Of a DNA stretch of 64,000 nt, positions 33,088 to 43,368 are shown piece after piece. Source of the stretch: Lepus europaeus (lineage: Eukaryota > Chordata > Mammalia > Lagomorpha > Leporidae); NCBI RefSeq assembly GCF_033115175.1, contig NC_084836.1, positions 83,046,253 to 83,110,252 on the forward strand. The letters are read 5' to 3'. Both the position numbers and the translations under genes were made by a program. Numbering within the stretch: the first letter of the stretch is position 1; each line of letters opens with the position of its first letter. Below the pieces are notes generated by a model. It searched no databases, was not told where the DNA came from, and was given only the letters and a program-made list of their open reading frames with translations.

Positions 33088-33372
33088 GGGGGCGGCGCTA
33101 TGGCGCCAGCATCTCATATGGGTCCCGGTTCGAGTCCTGGCTGCTCCACTTCCGATCTAGCTCCTTGATGATGGCCTGGGAAAGCAGTAGAAGATGGTCC
33201 AAGTCCTTGGGCCCCTGCACCCACATGGGAGACCCGGAAAAAGCTCCTGGCTCCCAGTTTCAGATCAGCTCAGCGCCAGCTGTTGTGGCCACTTGGGGAG
33301 TGAACCATCGAATGGAAGACCTCTCTCTCTGTCTATAACTATGCCTCTCAAGCAAATAAATAAATAAATATA
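33088..33372 (+). mobile_element. C-repeat SINE with head deletion
   Basis: The head 'gggcggcgctatggcgccag' jumps directly to 'catctcatatgggtcccggt', losing about 30 bp of the usual head. Tail caaataaataaataaatata. Confidence 0.9.
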
Positions 33373-33722
33373 TATATTTTTTTTGACAGGCAGAGTGGAC
33401 AGTGAGAGAGAGAGATAGAGAGAAAGGTCTTCCTTTTGCCGTTGGTTCACCCTCCAATGGCTGCCGTGGTAGGCGCACTGCGGCTGGCGCACCGCGCTGA
33501 TCCGATGGCAGGAGCCAGGTGCTTCTCCTGGTCTCCCATGGGGTGCAGGGCCCAAGCACTTGGGCCATCCTCCACTGCACTCCCTGGCCACAGCAGAGAG
33601 CTGGCCTGGAAGAGGGGCAACCGGGACAGGATTGGTGCCCCGACCAGGACTAGAACCCGGCTGTGCTGGCGCCGCAAGGCGGAGGATTAGCCTAGTGAGC
33701 CGCGGTGCCGGCCAATAAATAT
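33373..33722 (-). mobile_element. C-repeat SINE nested in tail of another SINE
   Basis: It starts with T8 and gacaggcagagtggacagtg, and ends gagccgcggtgccggcc. aataaatat flanks it on both sides, showing insertion into the A-rich tail of the SINE at 33088. Confidence 0.93.
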
Positions 33723-33734
33723 TTTTTTTAAAAA

Positions 33735-33880
33735 ATACTAGATACAAGGTAAATGATATGTAAATAGCTGTTATATCACATTGTTTGGGGAATACTGACC
33801 CAAAAATAGGAACTTATTCAGTACTGCTGCAAATTTTAAAAACTGTTTTTAATGCATGATTGTTTGTTGCAAACAATGCA
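33735..33880 (+). mobile_element. Tigger-type element, right part
   Basis: 'actagatacaaggtaaatga' with tatgtaaatagctgttatat repeats the end of the left part and continues the element after the SINE pair. Confidence 0.65.
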
Positions 33881-34041
33881 CAGATGTTGAGGGCCAGTCA
33901 TGTCTTGCTTATCCAGTCACTCATCAATGGACTCCTTTTGGCTATTTGGAGTAATACTGCTGTGAACATGTGCGGACTGTAAATGGATTGCCTTTTAAAC
34001 CTCTGAATTTATACTCGCTTGTAAGTAGAGTGTGGTTATTT
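33881..34041 (-). mobile_element. L1 remnant, antisense, part 3
   Basis: 'cttatccagtcactcatcaa' with tggactccttttggctattt and 'gtaatactgctgtgaacatg' continues the L1 interrupted at 32937. Confidence 0.75.
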
Positions 34042-34059
34042 TTTAAATGGATATTGGCT

Positions 34060-34355
34060 TATTTATCGAGAGGTAGAGAGTCAGAGAGAGAGACAGAGAG
34101 AAAGAGAGATCGAGCTCCCACCTGCTGATTCACTTCTCAAATCCCTGAAATGCCCTGGTCCAGGCAGAAGCCAGGAGCTGCGAACTCAACCCAGGTCTTC
34201 CACATGAGTGGTAGAGACCCACCTACAGGAGGCATCGTCTCTCGGAGTGTGCAATAGCAGGAACTGGGATCAATCGGGAGTGGAGCTGGGACTCAAACCT
34301 AGGCACTATGATGTGTATACAGGCGGTCTTCACCACCAGGACAAAGGCTGCTCCC
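34060..34355 (-). mobile_element. Diverged C-repeat SINE, antisense
   Basis: 'ggcttatttatcgagaggta', GA-rich segment, 'cccacctgctgattcacttc'. The old subfamily. Confidence 0.7.
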
Positions 34356-35083
34356 AAGTACAGTGGTTCGAGTCCACTTGTTTTTGCCATTACAATCCTA
34401 AAGGCAATGCTGACTTGGGAAGGAGGGGTTTCTGCAGAAGAAAGGGGCAGCAGGTCCATGTTCCCTGTCCCGTGTCCGCACCACCCTCCCAGGGAAGGCA
34501 GAAGAAAATAATGTTTGGGAAGCAGGTAGTAGGGGCAGGGACTGGACCTTTCCTCTGTGGACAAACACTGGGCAGTGGGCAGATGCGTTAGATTCCAGAG
34601 ACTGAGGCTGCAATGTTGGCCGGACTGTGGGAATGGTGCACAGGAAGCACAGGCCTGCTTCCCGGGGCTTATGGGGTGATGCCAAGAACAGGGCCATGTC
34701 CAAAAAGTTCCGGGGCAGTGCCACAAATGGTGGCGAGTCCGACGAGCCTGAGGGGGTGCCCTTGGCTTTGAGCAGCAAGGTGTTCACATGTCCAGGCCAG
34801 GATGAGGTGGAAGATACCTCAAGCCCTGACAGGGGAGCCAAAGCCTGGAGTCAGGGTGAAGAGAGATGACCAGGCCGCAGGCTCCAGCAGCGACCACCAA
34901 CATATCCTCCACAGAGCGGAGGGGCTGGGCAGCCTGCAAGAAGACACAGCAAGGGCCTGCCCTCACCCACTCTCCTACAGCTGCATCAGTCCTTAGGGAG
35001 GGCGGGGGAGGGGCAGAGCGTCCCTAAGGAGACTGCATCCCTGAGCCGAGCAGCCTGCCCGGAAGCTGCCTGTTTGAAGAGAC
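34356..35083. other. Unique DNA, no gene called
   Basis: Frames of 80 codons (plus) and 147 codons (minus) overlap here. Neither has a recognised domain or framing splice sites. Confidence 0.45.
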
Positions 35084-35104
35084 GGGGGGGGGGGGGGGGG
35101 GGGG
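35084..35104 (+). repeat. G21 homopolymer
   Basis: 21 consecutive G residues after gaagagac, unusual for its length. No other pure G run in the window comes close. Confidence 0.95.
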
Positions 35105-35820
35105 TGTTGGTGCCACACCCATGTCCCCTTGGCCAGCCACAGTGCCCAGCCCAGCTGTGGCTGGTGTTGCAATTGTCCCTCACTGTGGCGATACAAGCTG
35201 CCACACCTGGAGACAGCTGGGTGGTTGGAGGCCAGCCCCTTGCCTAAGGCTAATGACCTATAGGTATGCAAGTCCCAAATCAGATCCCTAGTCTTAAGGT
35301 GGGGCCAGCTCTCTGGAACCTAGGGATCAGACAATAGGCCATCCACCTGACACAGCTCCCTGTCCTGCTTCCTCCTCCTGCTTCCCTCCCTGAGCCAGGA
35401 GCACCTGGTCTCAGGCTCTGCTTCTAGGGTGCACCACACAAGATATAAACATTTGTCTCATAGTCTACAGACTCCTGCTCCCCAGAGGGTGAAGGTGCCC
35501 AAGCATAAAGAAAGGGCATTTTCTTTCGGTAAGAGTGAGCCTGTGCCCCCTACTGCAGAGTTTAACAATGTCTTAAGGTCAAGGTGACTCCAAGGAGGCA
35601 TTTACGCCCTGGAGTAGGGCCTCAGGGGAGACACTCCCAGGTGGCCACTCTGCCTCCCCTTTGCCTGCAGGCCCTCTGGGAGGTTGCTGTGCTGCTTTCC
35701 AACCCCAGTCTCCCCATCAAAAAGGTTCTCCTTTTGCCCAGATGAGCAAATTTAGGAAATACAACAAGATGCCCAGCTAAACTTGAATTTCAGATAAATG
35801 CTATATATTTTTTTCTTTAA
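35105..35820. other. Unique DNA, no gene called
   Basis: No supported exon or repeat. Confidence 0.4.
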
Positions 35821-36172
35821 AAAGAACTTTTGGGCTGGCGCCGCGGCTCACTAGGTTAATCCTCCGCCTTGCGGCGCCAGCACAGCAGGGTTCTAGTCCC
35901 GGTCGGGGCACCAATCCTGTCCCGGTTGCCCCTCTTCCAGGCCAGCTCTCTGCTGTGGCCAGGGAGTGCAGTGGAGGATGGCCCAAGTGCTTGGGCCCTG
36001 CACCCCATGGGAGACCAGGATAAGCACCTGGCTCCTGCCATCGGATCAGCGCGGTGCGCCGGCCGCAGTGTGCCTACCGCGGCAGCCATTGGAGGGTGAA
36101 CCAACAGCAAAAGGAAGACCTTTCTCTCTGTCTCTCTCTCACTGTCCACTCTGCCTGTCAAAAAAAGAAAAA
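35821..36172 (+). mobile_element. C-repeat SINE, first of head-to-tail pair
   Basis: aaagaactttt (35821-35831) precedes the head gggctggcgccgcggctcac. Complete to ctctgcctgtcaaaaaaaga. Same subfamily as the next copy. Confidence 0.94.
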
Positions 36173-36511
36173 ACCACTTTTGGCATGTGCCGCGGCTCAA
36201 TAGGCTAATCCTCCGCCTTGCGGCGCCGGCACCCCAGGTTCTAGTCCTGGTTGGGGTACAGGATTCTGTCCCAGTTGCCCCTCTTCCAGGCCAGCTCTCT
36301 GCTATGGCCCGGGAGTGCAGTGGAGGATGGCCCAAGCGCTTGGGCCCTGCACCCCATGGGAGACCAGGAGAAGCACCTGGCTCCTGCCGTCAGATCAGCG
36401 CCGCACGGCCATTGGAGGATGAACCAACGGCAAAGGAAGACCTTTCTCTCTGTCTCTCTCTCTCATTGTCCACTCTGCCTGTCAAAAAAAAAAAAAAAGA
36501 ACTTTTAACAT
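36173..36511 (+). mobile_element. C-repeat SINE, second of head-to-tail pair
   Basis: Starts at 'ggcatgtgccgcggctcaat' and ends ctgcctgtcaaaa plus an A run and aaagaactttt. That is the same 11-mer that precedes the first copy, so the pair shares one outer duplication. 'ccactttt' between them is a diverged middle copy. Confidence 0.93.
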
Positions 36512-36529
36512 ATTTTGGGATTTTTTTGG

Positions 36530-36832
36530 GGGGGGTTTGTTTGTTTTTCTGAAAGAAAAAGTGGCAGAGGGAGAAGCAGAGAGAGCTTCCATGCACTGGT
36601 TTGCTCACCAAATGGCTGCAACAGCAAGGGCCTGGCCAGCCTGTAGCTAGGAGCCTGGGACTCTATCTGGGTCTCCCACCTGGGTGGCAGGGGCCCAAGT
36701 ACTTGGACCATCTTTTGCTGCCTTCCCAGGTGCGTTAGCATTGAGCTGCATTGGAAGCGGAGCAGCCAGGGCTCTGATATGGGATGACAGTGTCCCAAGC
36801 AGAGGCTTAACCTGCTGTGCCACAATGGTGGT
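36530..36832 (-). mobile_element. Diverged C-repeat SINE, antisense
   Basis: gtttgtttgtttttctgaaa, 'ctggtttgctcaccaaatgg' and the end 'cctgctgtgccacaatggtg'. Confidence 0.8.
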
Positions 36833-36839
36833 CACTAAA

Positions 36840-37165
36840 TTTTTTTTTTATTTGACAGGTAGAGTTATAGACAGTGATAGAGAGACAGAGAGAAAGGTCT
36901 TCCTTCCGTTGGTTCACTCCCCTAATGGCCGCTATGGCCGGAGCTACACCAATCTGAAGCCAGGAGCCAGGAGGAATCCTGATCTCCCATGCAGGTGCAG
37001 GGACCCAAGCACTTGCGCCATCCTCTGCTGCCCTGCAGGGCCACAGCAGAGAGTTAGACTGGAAGAGGAGCAACTGGGATTAGTACCCGGCGCCCCGACA
37101 GGGACTAGAACCCGGCGTGCCGGCGCCGCAGTGGAGGATTAGCCAAGTGAGCCACGGCGCCGGCT
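36840..37165 (-). mobile_element. C-repeat SINE, CTGCCTGTCAAAA-tail subfamily, antisense
   Basis: T9 then atttgacaggtagagttata. Ends gagccacggcgccggc. Confidence 0.93.
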
Positions 37166-37237
37166 AATATTTTAGTATAGTAAGATCCTAGATTTCCATA
37201 GGACATATTTATAGTTTAAAAAAAAAAAAAAAAGGTA

Positions 37238-37545
37238 TTCAGGAGCAGAAATTGGCCTGGAGTGAAGCCATCCACTGGGACTCGGGTATAGCATGCTTGA
37301 GTGCCTTGATTTGAGTCCTGGCTCCACTTCTCATCCAGCTTCCTGCTAATGCTCACCCTGGGAGGCAGTAGGTGATAGTACTGGGAGCTGGATTCCTGCT
37401 GGCCCTGTGAAATACCTGGGTTGAGTTTCCTAGCTCCCAGCTTCAGTCCTCGGCCTGGCCTCACTGACACTGGAATTTGGGGAGTGAACCTGTGGATAAG
37501 AGATCTGTCTGTCTCTGTCTCTCAAGAAAATTAACTAAATATCTT
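37238..37545 (+). mobile_element. Diverged C-repeat SINE
   Basis: 'gagtgccttgatttgagtcc', 'gaatttggggagtgaacctg'. Tail agaaaattaactaaatatct. Confidence 0.7.
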
Positions 37546-37599
37546 ACTCATGGTTTATCTGAAATTTAAGTTTAACTAGCCTTCCTGATTTCATCTGGT

Positions 37600-37716
37600 A
37601 ACCCGGTCCCAGCTAGTGTAACCCAGTGTGGCTGCTGTTTGGGGAGTGAACTAGCAGATGGAAGATCTCTCCCTCTCTTTCTGTATCTCTGCCTTTCAAG
37701 TAAATAAATTTATCTT
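37600..37716 (+). mobile_element. 5'-truncated SINE, tail interrupted
   Basis: 'tttggggagtgaactagcag' to caagtaaataaatttatctt. Its tail continues after the nested SINE (38048-38075). Confidence 0.8.
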
Positions 37717-38047
37717 TTTTTAAAGATTTATTTATTTATTTGAAAGTCAGAGTTACAGAGAGAGAGAAAGAGGGGCAGAGAGAGAGAGGTCTTCCATCTA
37801 CTGCTTCACTCCCCAGTTGGTCACAATGGCCAGAGCTGTGCTGATCCAAAGCCAGGAGCCAGGAGCTTCTTCCGGGTCTCCCATGCAGGTGCAGGGACCC
37901 ACGCACTTGGGCCATCTTCTACTGCTTTCCCAGGCCATAGCAGAGAGCTAGATCAGAAGTGGAGCAGCAAGGACTTGGATCGGCTCCCATATGGGATGCC
38001 GGCACTGCAGGCAGTGGCCTTACCCGCTATGCCACAGCGCTGGCCCC
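37717..38047 (-). mobile_element. C-repeat SINE nested in a SINE tail
   Basis: tttaaagatttatttattta start, ctatgccacagcgctggccc end. AAATAAATAAAT-type tail sequence lies on both sides. Confidence 0.92.
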
Positions 38048-38075
38048 CAAATAAATAAATATGTCTTAAAAGAAA

Positions 38076-38632
38076 AAAGCCACAGACTCATGCAGCTCAA
38101 ACCTAGAGGAAACAATATGAGAATGTGCAGCTGGTGAGACCGCGTGGCAAGACATCCACCAAAAATCCACATTAGAGGCAAACCAAACATTGAGTGTGAG
38201 TGTTAGGGAGTCCCTAGCACTGGTCTGGGAAGACGCCCCAGTGTTGGTCTGGCTCCCAGAATGAGAATGGCGAGCAACCGGGAGAAATAAAACCCAAGGG
38301 CACTGGCCAGTAAGGGGGCTCGCATTGGTTGAGCTTCATGTTCAAAATTTGAACTTCATGTTCAAAATTAATTTGGCATCGCTGGAAGATAGATCCTGTT
38401 TTGAGATGTGGGGAACTGCGGCGCCGAGAGGCCAAGAGGCTCACCTTTGTGGCACAGTCAGGCATTGCAGAGAGCCGGCGGTGGGAGAGAACCTTCCATT
38501 AGTGACTTTACCCTTTATCACCTGGGTCACAGTTGCAAACGGCAGTGATGGGACGCAGCTCAGGTCTGGGGGGGCTGCGAGGCTGAGAGCTTTCCTCTCG
38601 GCCGTAGAAATCAGAACCACAACAACAATCTT
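38076..38632. other. Unique DNA with short tandem duplication
   Basis: cttcatgttcaaaatt occurs at 38334-38349 and 38354-38369 (period 20). No gene called. Confidence 0.5.
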
Positions 38633-38942
38633 ATTTTTTTAAAAGATTTATTTATTTATTTGAAAGGCAGAGTTACAGAGAGAAAGGAGATCTTCCATGG
38701 GCTAGTTCACTCCCCAAATGGCCGCAAACAGCCAGGGCTGGGCCAGGCCAAAGCCAGGAGGTTGGAATTCCTTCCAGGTCTCTCAGGTGGGTGGCAGGAG
38801 CAATTGGAGCCATCATCCACTGCCTTCCCAGGTGCATTGGCAAGGAGCTGGATAGGAAGTGGAGCAGCCAGGACTCAAACAGGTGCTTAAACGGGATGCC
38901 GGTGTTGCAGGTAGTGGACTAGCCTGCCGCACCTCAATGCCT
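38633..38942 (-). mobile_element. C-repeat SINE, antisense
   Basis: ttttaaaagatttatttatt start, gcctgccgcacctcaatgcc end. Confidence 0.9.
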
Positions 38943-39269
38943 GCCACCTGCAGTGACAATTTTAGTATGCCCATGTCCTTTCATGGCTCCCTGGCTAGTA
39001 CCTCTGACTCTTCACATGCAGACAGGCCAAGATGGGGTGCTGGGGTGCCAGACCCCTAGGGACGAATCCAGTCCTCACACCCTCTGCTGGAACAACTCTG
39101 AGCTGTGTTCTCCACCACTTCCCAGATGTCCCCAATGGGAGGAGCCACGATGGCTCACGGCAGCTATCTGTGCTGCAGGAGCATTGCTTCCACCCCATTG
39201 CAAAATCAGGAGATCCGAAGCTGGGGGCCATTTGCACTCACTCCTGGACAGTGGCCACCACTCACCGAG
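38943..39269. other. Unique DNA
   Basis: No supported feature. Confidence 0.35.
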
Positions 39270-39440
39270 GCTTCCTGAGTGCTTTACTGAGCACTGCGTT
39301 AAGCTCTCCTTGTGTATCATCTCATTTAACTTGCCTGTCCACATGATGAGGTGTGTTCCATCCTTATCCCCACTTCAAAGATATGATACAGTCACTGGCC
39401 CAAGGCCTTGTCAGGTTCAAGCTCAGCATGCCTCAGACTA
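39270..39440 (-). mobile_element. MIR-type remnant, antisense
   Basis: 'gtgtatcatctcatttaact', 'atccttatccccacttcaaa' and 'cactggcccaaggccttgtc' follow the MIR antisense order. Confidence 0.6.
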
Positions 39441-39901
39441 ACCTCTGAGTCTTTAAGAAAGGCTCACGCTGGACTTATGGGTGCTCTTCCCCTCTGGACT
39501 GAGTTCCTCCACGTGGCACCCATGATGGTGCACAGAGGGCCGCAGCGGTTGGTTGTCAGCCAGCAGAGGGACGTCTTGTGGCATAGGTGGAACTGTGGGA
39601 TCGTGTGGTGCTTTAAGCATTGCATTCATTTCATTCCTAAGATACTTAAGGCCCACATGCTATACTTCGCTCTGGGTCTCTGCCAGACAGAATGCTGCAC
39701 GGACGTTTCCCCTTTGCTGTGCTGCTCTGCTCTCACAGTTTGTAGGCATTGCCTTTGCATGCTGGTGCTCAGCACAGCACTTCTGGTGCCTTCTAGGAGC
39801 CAGGCAGCTCTGGCTCTCCATTCCACCACTTGCACGTGTCTGCCTACCTTGTGAAGGTAATAAGCAGGTGTTTCTGTGAGTTTCAGTATAGAAATTGGCT
39901 C
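39441..39901. other. Unique DNA, no gene called
   Basis: A plus-strand frame of 148 codons crosses this stretch and the MIR piece, so it is not considered coding. Confidence 0.4.
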
Positions 39902-40180
39902 AGGGATGGGCATTTGGCCTAGTGGTTGACCCTAGTGTGATGCCTGGTTCCATATCAGAGTACCTAGGTTCCTAGTTCCAGCTTCCAATTCCAGCTGCCT
40001 GCCAATGCAGACTCTGAGAGGCAGCAAGCAATGGCTCAAGTTGTGGGGTCCCTATCACCCATGGGGAAGACTTGGATTGAGTTCCCAGGTCCTAGCTTCA
40101 ACCCTGGCCCCGATCCCTATGGTTGTGGGCATTTGGGGAGGAAACGAGTGGAGGGGCTCTTTCTGTCTATCCTCTTCTTT
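39902..40180 (+). mobile_element. Diverged C-repeat SINE
   Basis: 'gggatgggcatttggcctag' head, 'gggcatttggggaggaaacg'. Same old type as 9766-10042. Confidence 0.75.
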
Positions 40181-40475
40181 AAAAAATTTATTTGAAAGGT
40201 AGAGTTATATATAGAGAGAATGGGAGACAGAGGGATATCTTCCATTGGCTGATTAACTCCCCAAATGGCCACAACCACTGGAGCTGGGCCAGGCTGAAGC
40301 CAGGAGCTTCCTCCAGATCTCCCATGTGGGATCAGGGGCCCAAGGATTTGGGCCATCTTCTGCTGCTTTCCCAGGCCATCATCAGGGAGCTGGATCAGAA
40401 GTACAGCAGCTGCGTCTCAAACTAGTGCCCATATGGGATGCCAGTGCTGAACCCACTGCACCACAACATCAACCC
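40181..40475 (-). mobile_element. C-repeat SINE, antisense, abutting the previous one
   Basis: aaaaaatttatttgaaaggt start, 'cactgcaccacaacatcaac' end. Inserted at the A-rich end of the preceding SINE. Confidence 0.88.
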
Positions 40476-40506
40476 CAATAAAAACTTTTAAGAAAATAAA
40501 GAAATT

Positions 40507-40828
40507 GGGCCGGCGCCGCGGCACACCGGGTTCTAGTCCCGGTCGGGGCACCGATCCTGTCCCGGTTGCCCCTCTTCCAGGCCAGCTCTCTGCTGTGGCC
40601 AGGGAGTGCAGTGGAGGATGGCCCAAGCGCTTGGGCCCTGCACCCCATGGGAGACCAGGATAAGCACCTGGCTCCCGCCATCGGATCAGCGCGGTGCGCC
40701 GGCAGCAGCGCGCCTACCGTGGCGGCCATTGGAGGGTGAACCAACGGCAAAAAGGAAGACCTTTCTCTCTATCTCTCTCACTGTCCACTCTGCCTGTCAA
40801 AAATAAAAAAAAGAAAAGAAAAGAAAAG
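40507..40828 (+). mobile_element. C-repeat SINE with head deletion
   Basis: gggccggcgccgcggcacac jumps to cgggttctagtcccgg, losing about 45 bp between short GC-rich direct repeats. Ends ctgcctgtcaaaaataaaa with AAAAG units. Confidence 0.93.
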
Positions 40829-40837
40829 AAAGAAATT

Positions 40838-41192
40838 GGGGCTGGCGCTATGGTGCAGTGGGTAAAAAGCCGCCACCTCTGCCTACAATGCTGGCATCCC
40901 ATATGGGTGCCAATTCTAGTCCTGGCTGCTCCACTTCCAATCCAGCTCTCTGCTATGGCCTGGGGAAGCAGTGGAAGATGGCCCAAGTCCTTGGGCCTCT
41001 GCACTCGTGTGGGAGACCCAGAAGAAGCTCCTGGCTCCTGCCTTTGTATCAACTCAGCTCTGGCTGTTGTGGCCAATTGGGAAGTGAACCAGCAGATGGA
41101 AGACCCCTCTCTCTCTCTCTGTCTCTCTCTCTGCCTCTCCTTCTCTCTCTGTTTAACGCTGACTTTCAAATAAATAAATAAATCTTTAAAAA
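40838..41192 (+). mobile_element. C-repeat SINE, tandem after previous
   Basis: ggggctggcgctatggtgca head, tail caaataaataaataaatctt. gaaagaaat occurs before, between and after the two elements. Confidence 0.93.
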
Positions 41193-41804
41193 AGAAAAAA
41201 GAAAGAAAGAAATCAGCTCAGAGTGCCTTGCCTGATTTTTCCAATGCAAGCACTTACTTGAGGCCCTTTCCAAAAAAAATCACTAGGCTGGTTGGCTCTG
41301 GCTTCGGAAAGGAGATATCAGCAAGAAAGTTCTTTCTGATTTGCTCCTTGCAAAGCCAAGTTCCCAAGGCTTTGTGAGAAGAAAAGATTCCCAAAGATTG
41401 CTGTCACTTTCACTCACTGCATTATCATCTGAGCAGTCTCTTTCAGAGGCTACAAGAACAAGTTTCAGGTTTTTTGTTGTTGTTGTTGCCGTCAAATGAT
41501 AAGCTTGGCTGTTTGGGAACCCTTGGGTGAAGAGCGTAAACATATTCCTTAGGACGAAGGGAATCAGCATTTCCAGCATGGGTGGGTGATGTTCTGCTCC
41601 AGCGCCTGGGTTGAGCTGTGAGAAAGCTCAGTGTCAATGATATCTTTGGAACCAGACGCCCTCTTGAGCGCCTCTTAAGAGTTCAGATCAGGGGATCACA
41701 AATGTAAAAGCTGGAGGCACCAGGCAAATGCAAGACAGAAAGAAACCAATGTGGGGCCCAGGGCCCAGATCTTGTGAGCCTTTTAAGAGAAGTCCAACAG
41801 CTAG
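41193..41804. other. Unique DNA
   Basis: A short (GTT)n, ttgttgttgttgttgcc, lies near 41475-41490. No gene called. Confidence 0.4.
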
Positions 41805-41871
41805 ATTTTAATTTTTTAAAAAAATTTCTTTTCATTTATAAAGGAGAGCAAGAAAGAGGGACACAGAGATG

Positions 41872-41911
<40 letters not shown>

Positions 41912-42158
41912 GTCTTCCACTTGCTGGTTCACTCCTCAAATGTCTGCAACAGCCGGGGCTGGGCCAGGCTGAAGCCAGGATCCAGGAGCTCCATCTGGCT
42001 CTCCCATGGGTGGCAGGGACCCAAGCACTTGAGTCATCCTCTGATGCCTTCCAGGATGAGCACTAGCAGGAGGCTGGTTTGGAAGCAGAGCCAGAACTCC
42101 AACACGAGATGGGAGCATCTCAGGTAGCACCTTAACCACTACGCCCAACACCTGCTGT
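41805..42158 (-). mobile_element. C-repeat SINE, antisense, diverged
   Basis: 'ttttttaaaaaaatttcttt', GA run, 'ctggttcactcctcaaatgt', 'ccactacgcccaacacctgc'. Confidence 0.85.
41876..41908 (+). repeat. (GA)n microsatellite in SINE
   Basis: About 16 uninterrupted GA units. Confidence 0.9.
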
Positions 42159-42424
42159 CTACATGGACTCGGGATAGAGACCTGGGAAGGACCATAGAGA
42201 TGCACCTGTCACCCTTCCTCCCTCTCCGAGAAGACTTGAGAAAGCCGTTGGTGCTGCTCTGTGCTCAGAGCTCAGCGACTACTACTTCTCTCTGAGTGGC
42301 AGTGTAGCGGCAGGATGATCCATACCTGGCCCCTGACTAACTGGACACCTGGCCCTGCTCCTACCTCTCCATCCCCTACCCCCCACATAAGGAGCCCTTG
42401 CTGCGGGATGGGCCAGCCATGCTG

Positions 42425-42600
42425 CTCTTTCACAGACATTATCTTATTTGATACTTATAACCAAGCCAGGAGACAGAAACTCATTTTAAGCCCATTTGCC
42501 AGATGAGAAGACAAAGGCTTGGCAAGTTTAACAATACACCCAGGATCATGTGTGTGCCAGGGTGAAGAGCCAGAGCTTGAATCCTGTGTGTTTAGCAAAC
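42425..42600 (-). mobile_element. MIR remnant, antisense
   Basis: 'cagacattatcttatttgat', 'catttgccagatgagaagac' and 'gcttgaatcctgtgtgttta' are MIR antisense landmarks. Confidence 0.75.
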
Positions 42601-42760
42601 ACTCACTCCTGTGAGTTCAGCCAGCTAAACTGAAGGCTGCTTTTCTCTATTTTCTTTATGTAGGTCACAGGCAAAGTCTGTACCAGGTCACAGGGAGCCT
42701 TAAAACGAGTTCATTTTGAAGTACCCAAAGAGGTTCTCAAAAAAATGGGATTGTCACAGA

Positions 42761-43080
42761 GGCTGCCCTCACGTCAGCACGCCTCAGCCCTGACGCACAA
42801 GCTCTCTCTGGCTTTCAAGTGCGTGCGCGGCTCCAGGAATATTCCTTTCCCGCCCTCCCCTCCTGCCTGGCTCCCTCGGTGTCTGCCTGGCACGGACTCC
42901 CGCAGGTTCAGCCAAGCTTTGAGCCTATTCTGCCCCGTCCGTGCCGTCAGCTTGCTGGTTGGGTGGCTGTGTTTGCCTAAGTCCAGACCCGCAGGGCTCT
43001 GTCACTTCTCCACCCTTCCCTCGGCCTCCCGTTCCAGGCAGGGGTGACAGGCGCTCTGGGTGCCATCACTCCCCACGGGA
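42761..43080. promoter_or_regulatory. Short CpG-enriched patch, candidate promoter/enhancer
   Basis: I count 13 CpGs between 42761 and 42950 and about 18 to 43080, in otherwise CpG-poor non-repetitive DNA. It contains CRE-like half sites (cacgtcag near 42769 and ctgacgca near 42790). It could be a BANF2 upstream promoter, but no transcript evidence is available. Confidence 0.35.
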
Positions 43081-43141
43081 GCTGTGCCATGGGAGCCCAG
43101 GGAGCCACTTGAGCTGTGTGTGTGTGAGAAAGGAGGACAAG

Positions 43142-43368
43142 TCCAGCTCTCTGCTGTGGCTCAGGAGTGCAGTGGAGAATGGCCCCAGTGTTTGGGCCCT
43201 GCACCCCATGGGAGACCAGGAGAAGCACCTGGCTCCTGGCTTTGGATCAGCGCGGTGCACCGGCCGCAGCGGCCATTGGAGGGTGAACCAACAGCAAAGG
43301 AAGACCTTTCTCTCTGTCTCTCTCTCTCTCACTGTCCACTCTGCCTGTCAAAAAAAAAAAAAAAAAAA
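43142..43368 (+). mobile_element. 5'-truncated C-repeat SINE
   Basis: Begins at 'ccagctctctgctgtggctc' and runs to ctctgcctgtcaaaa with about 18 A. aggacaagtc and agacaaattc flank it. Confidence 0.9.

Noticed and set aside
34627..34869. 80-codon plus-strand frame with Lys/Glu-rich product
   Set aside because: Overlapped by a longer minus-strand frame. Neither resembles a known protein.
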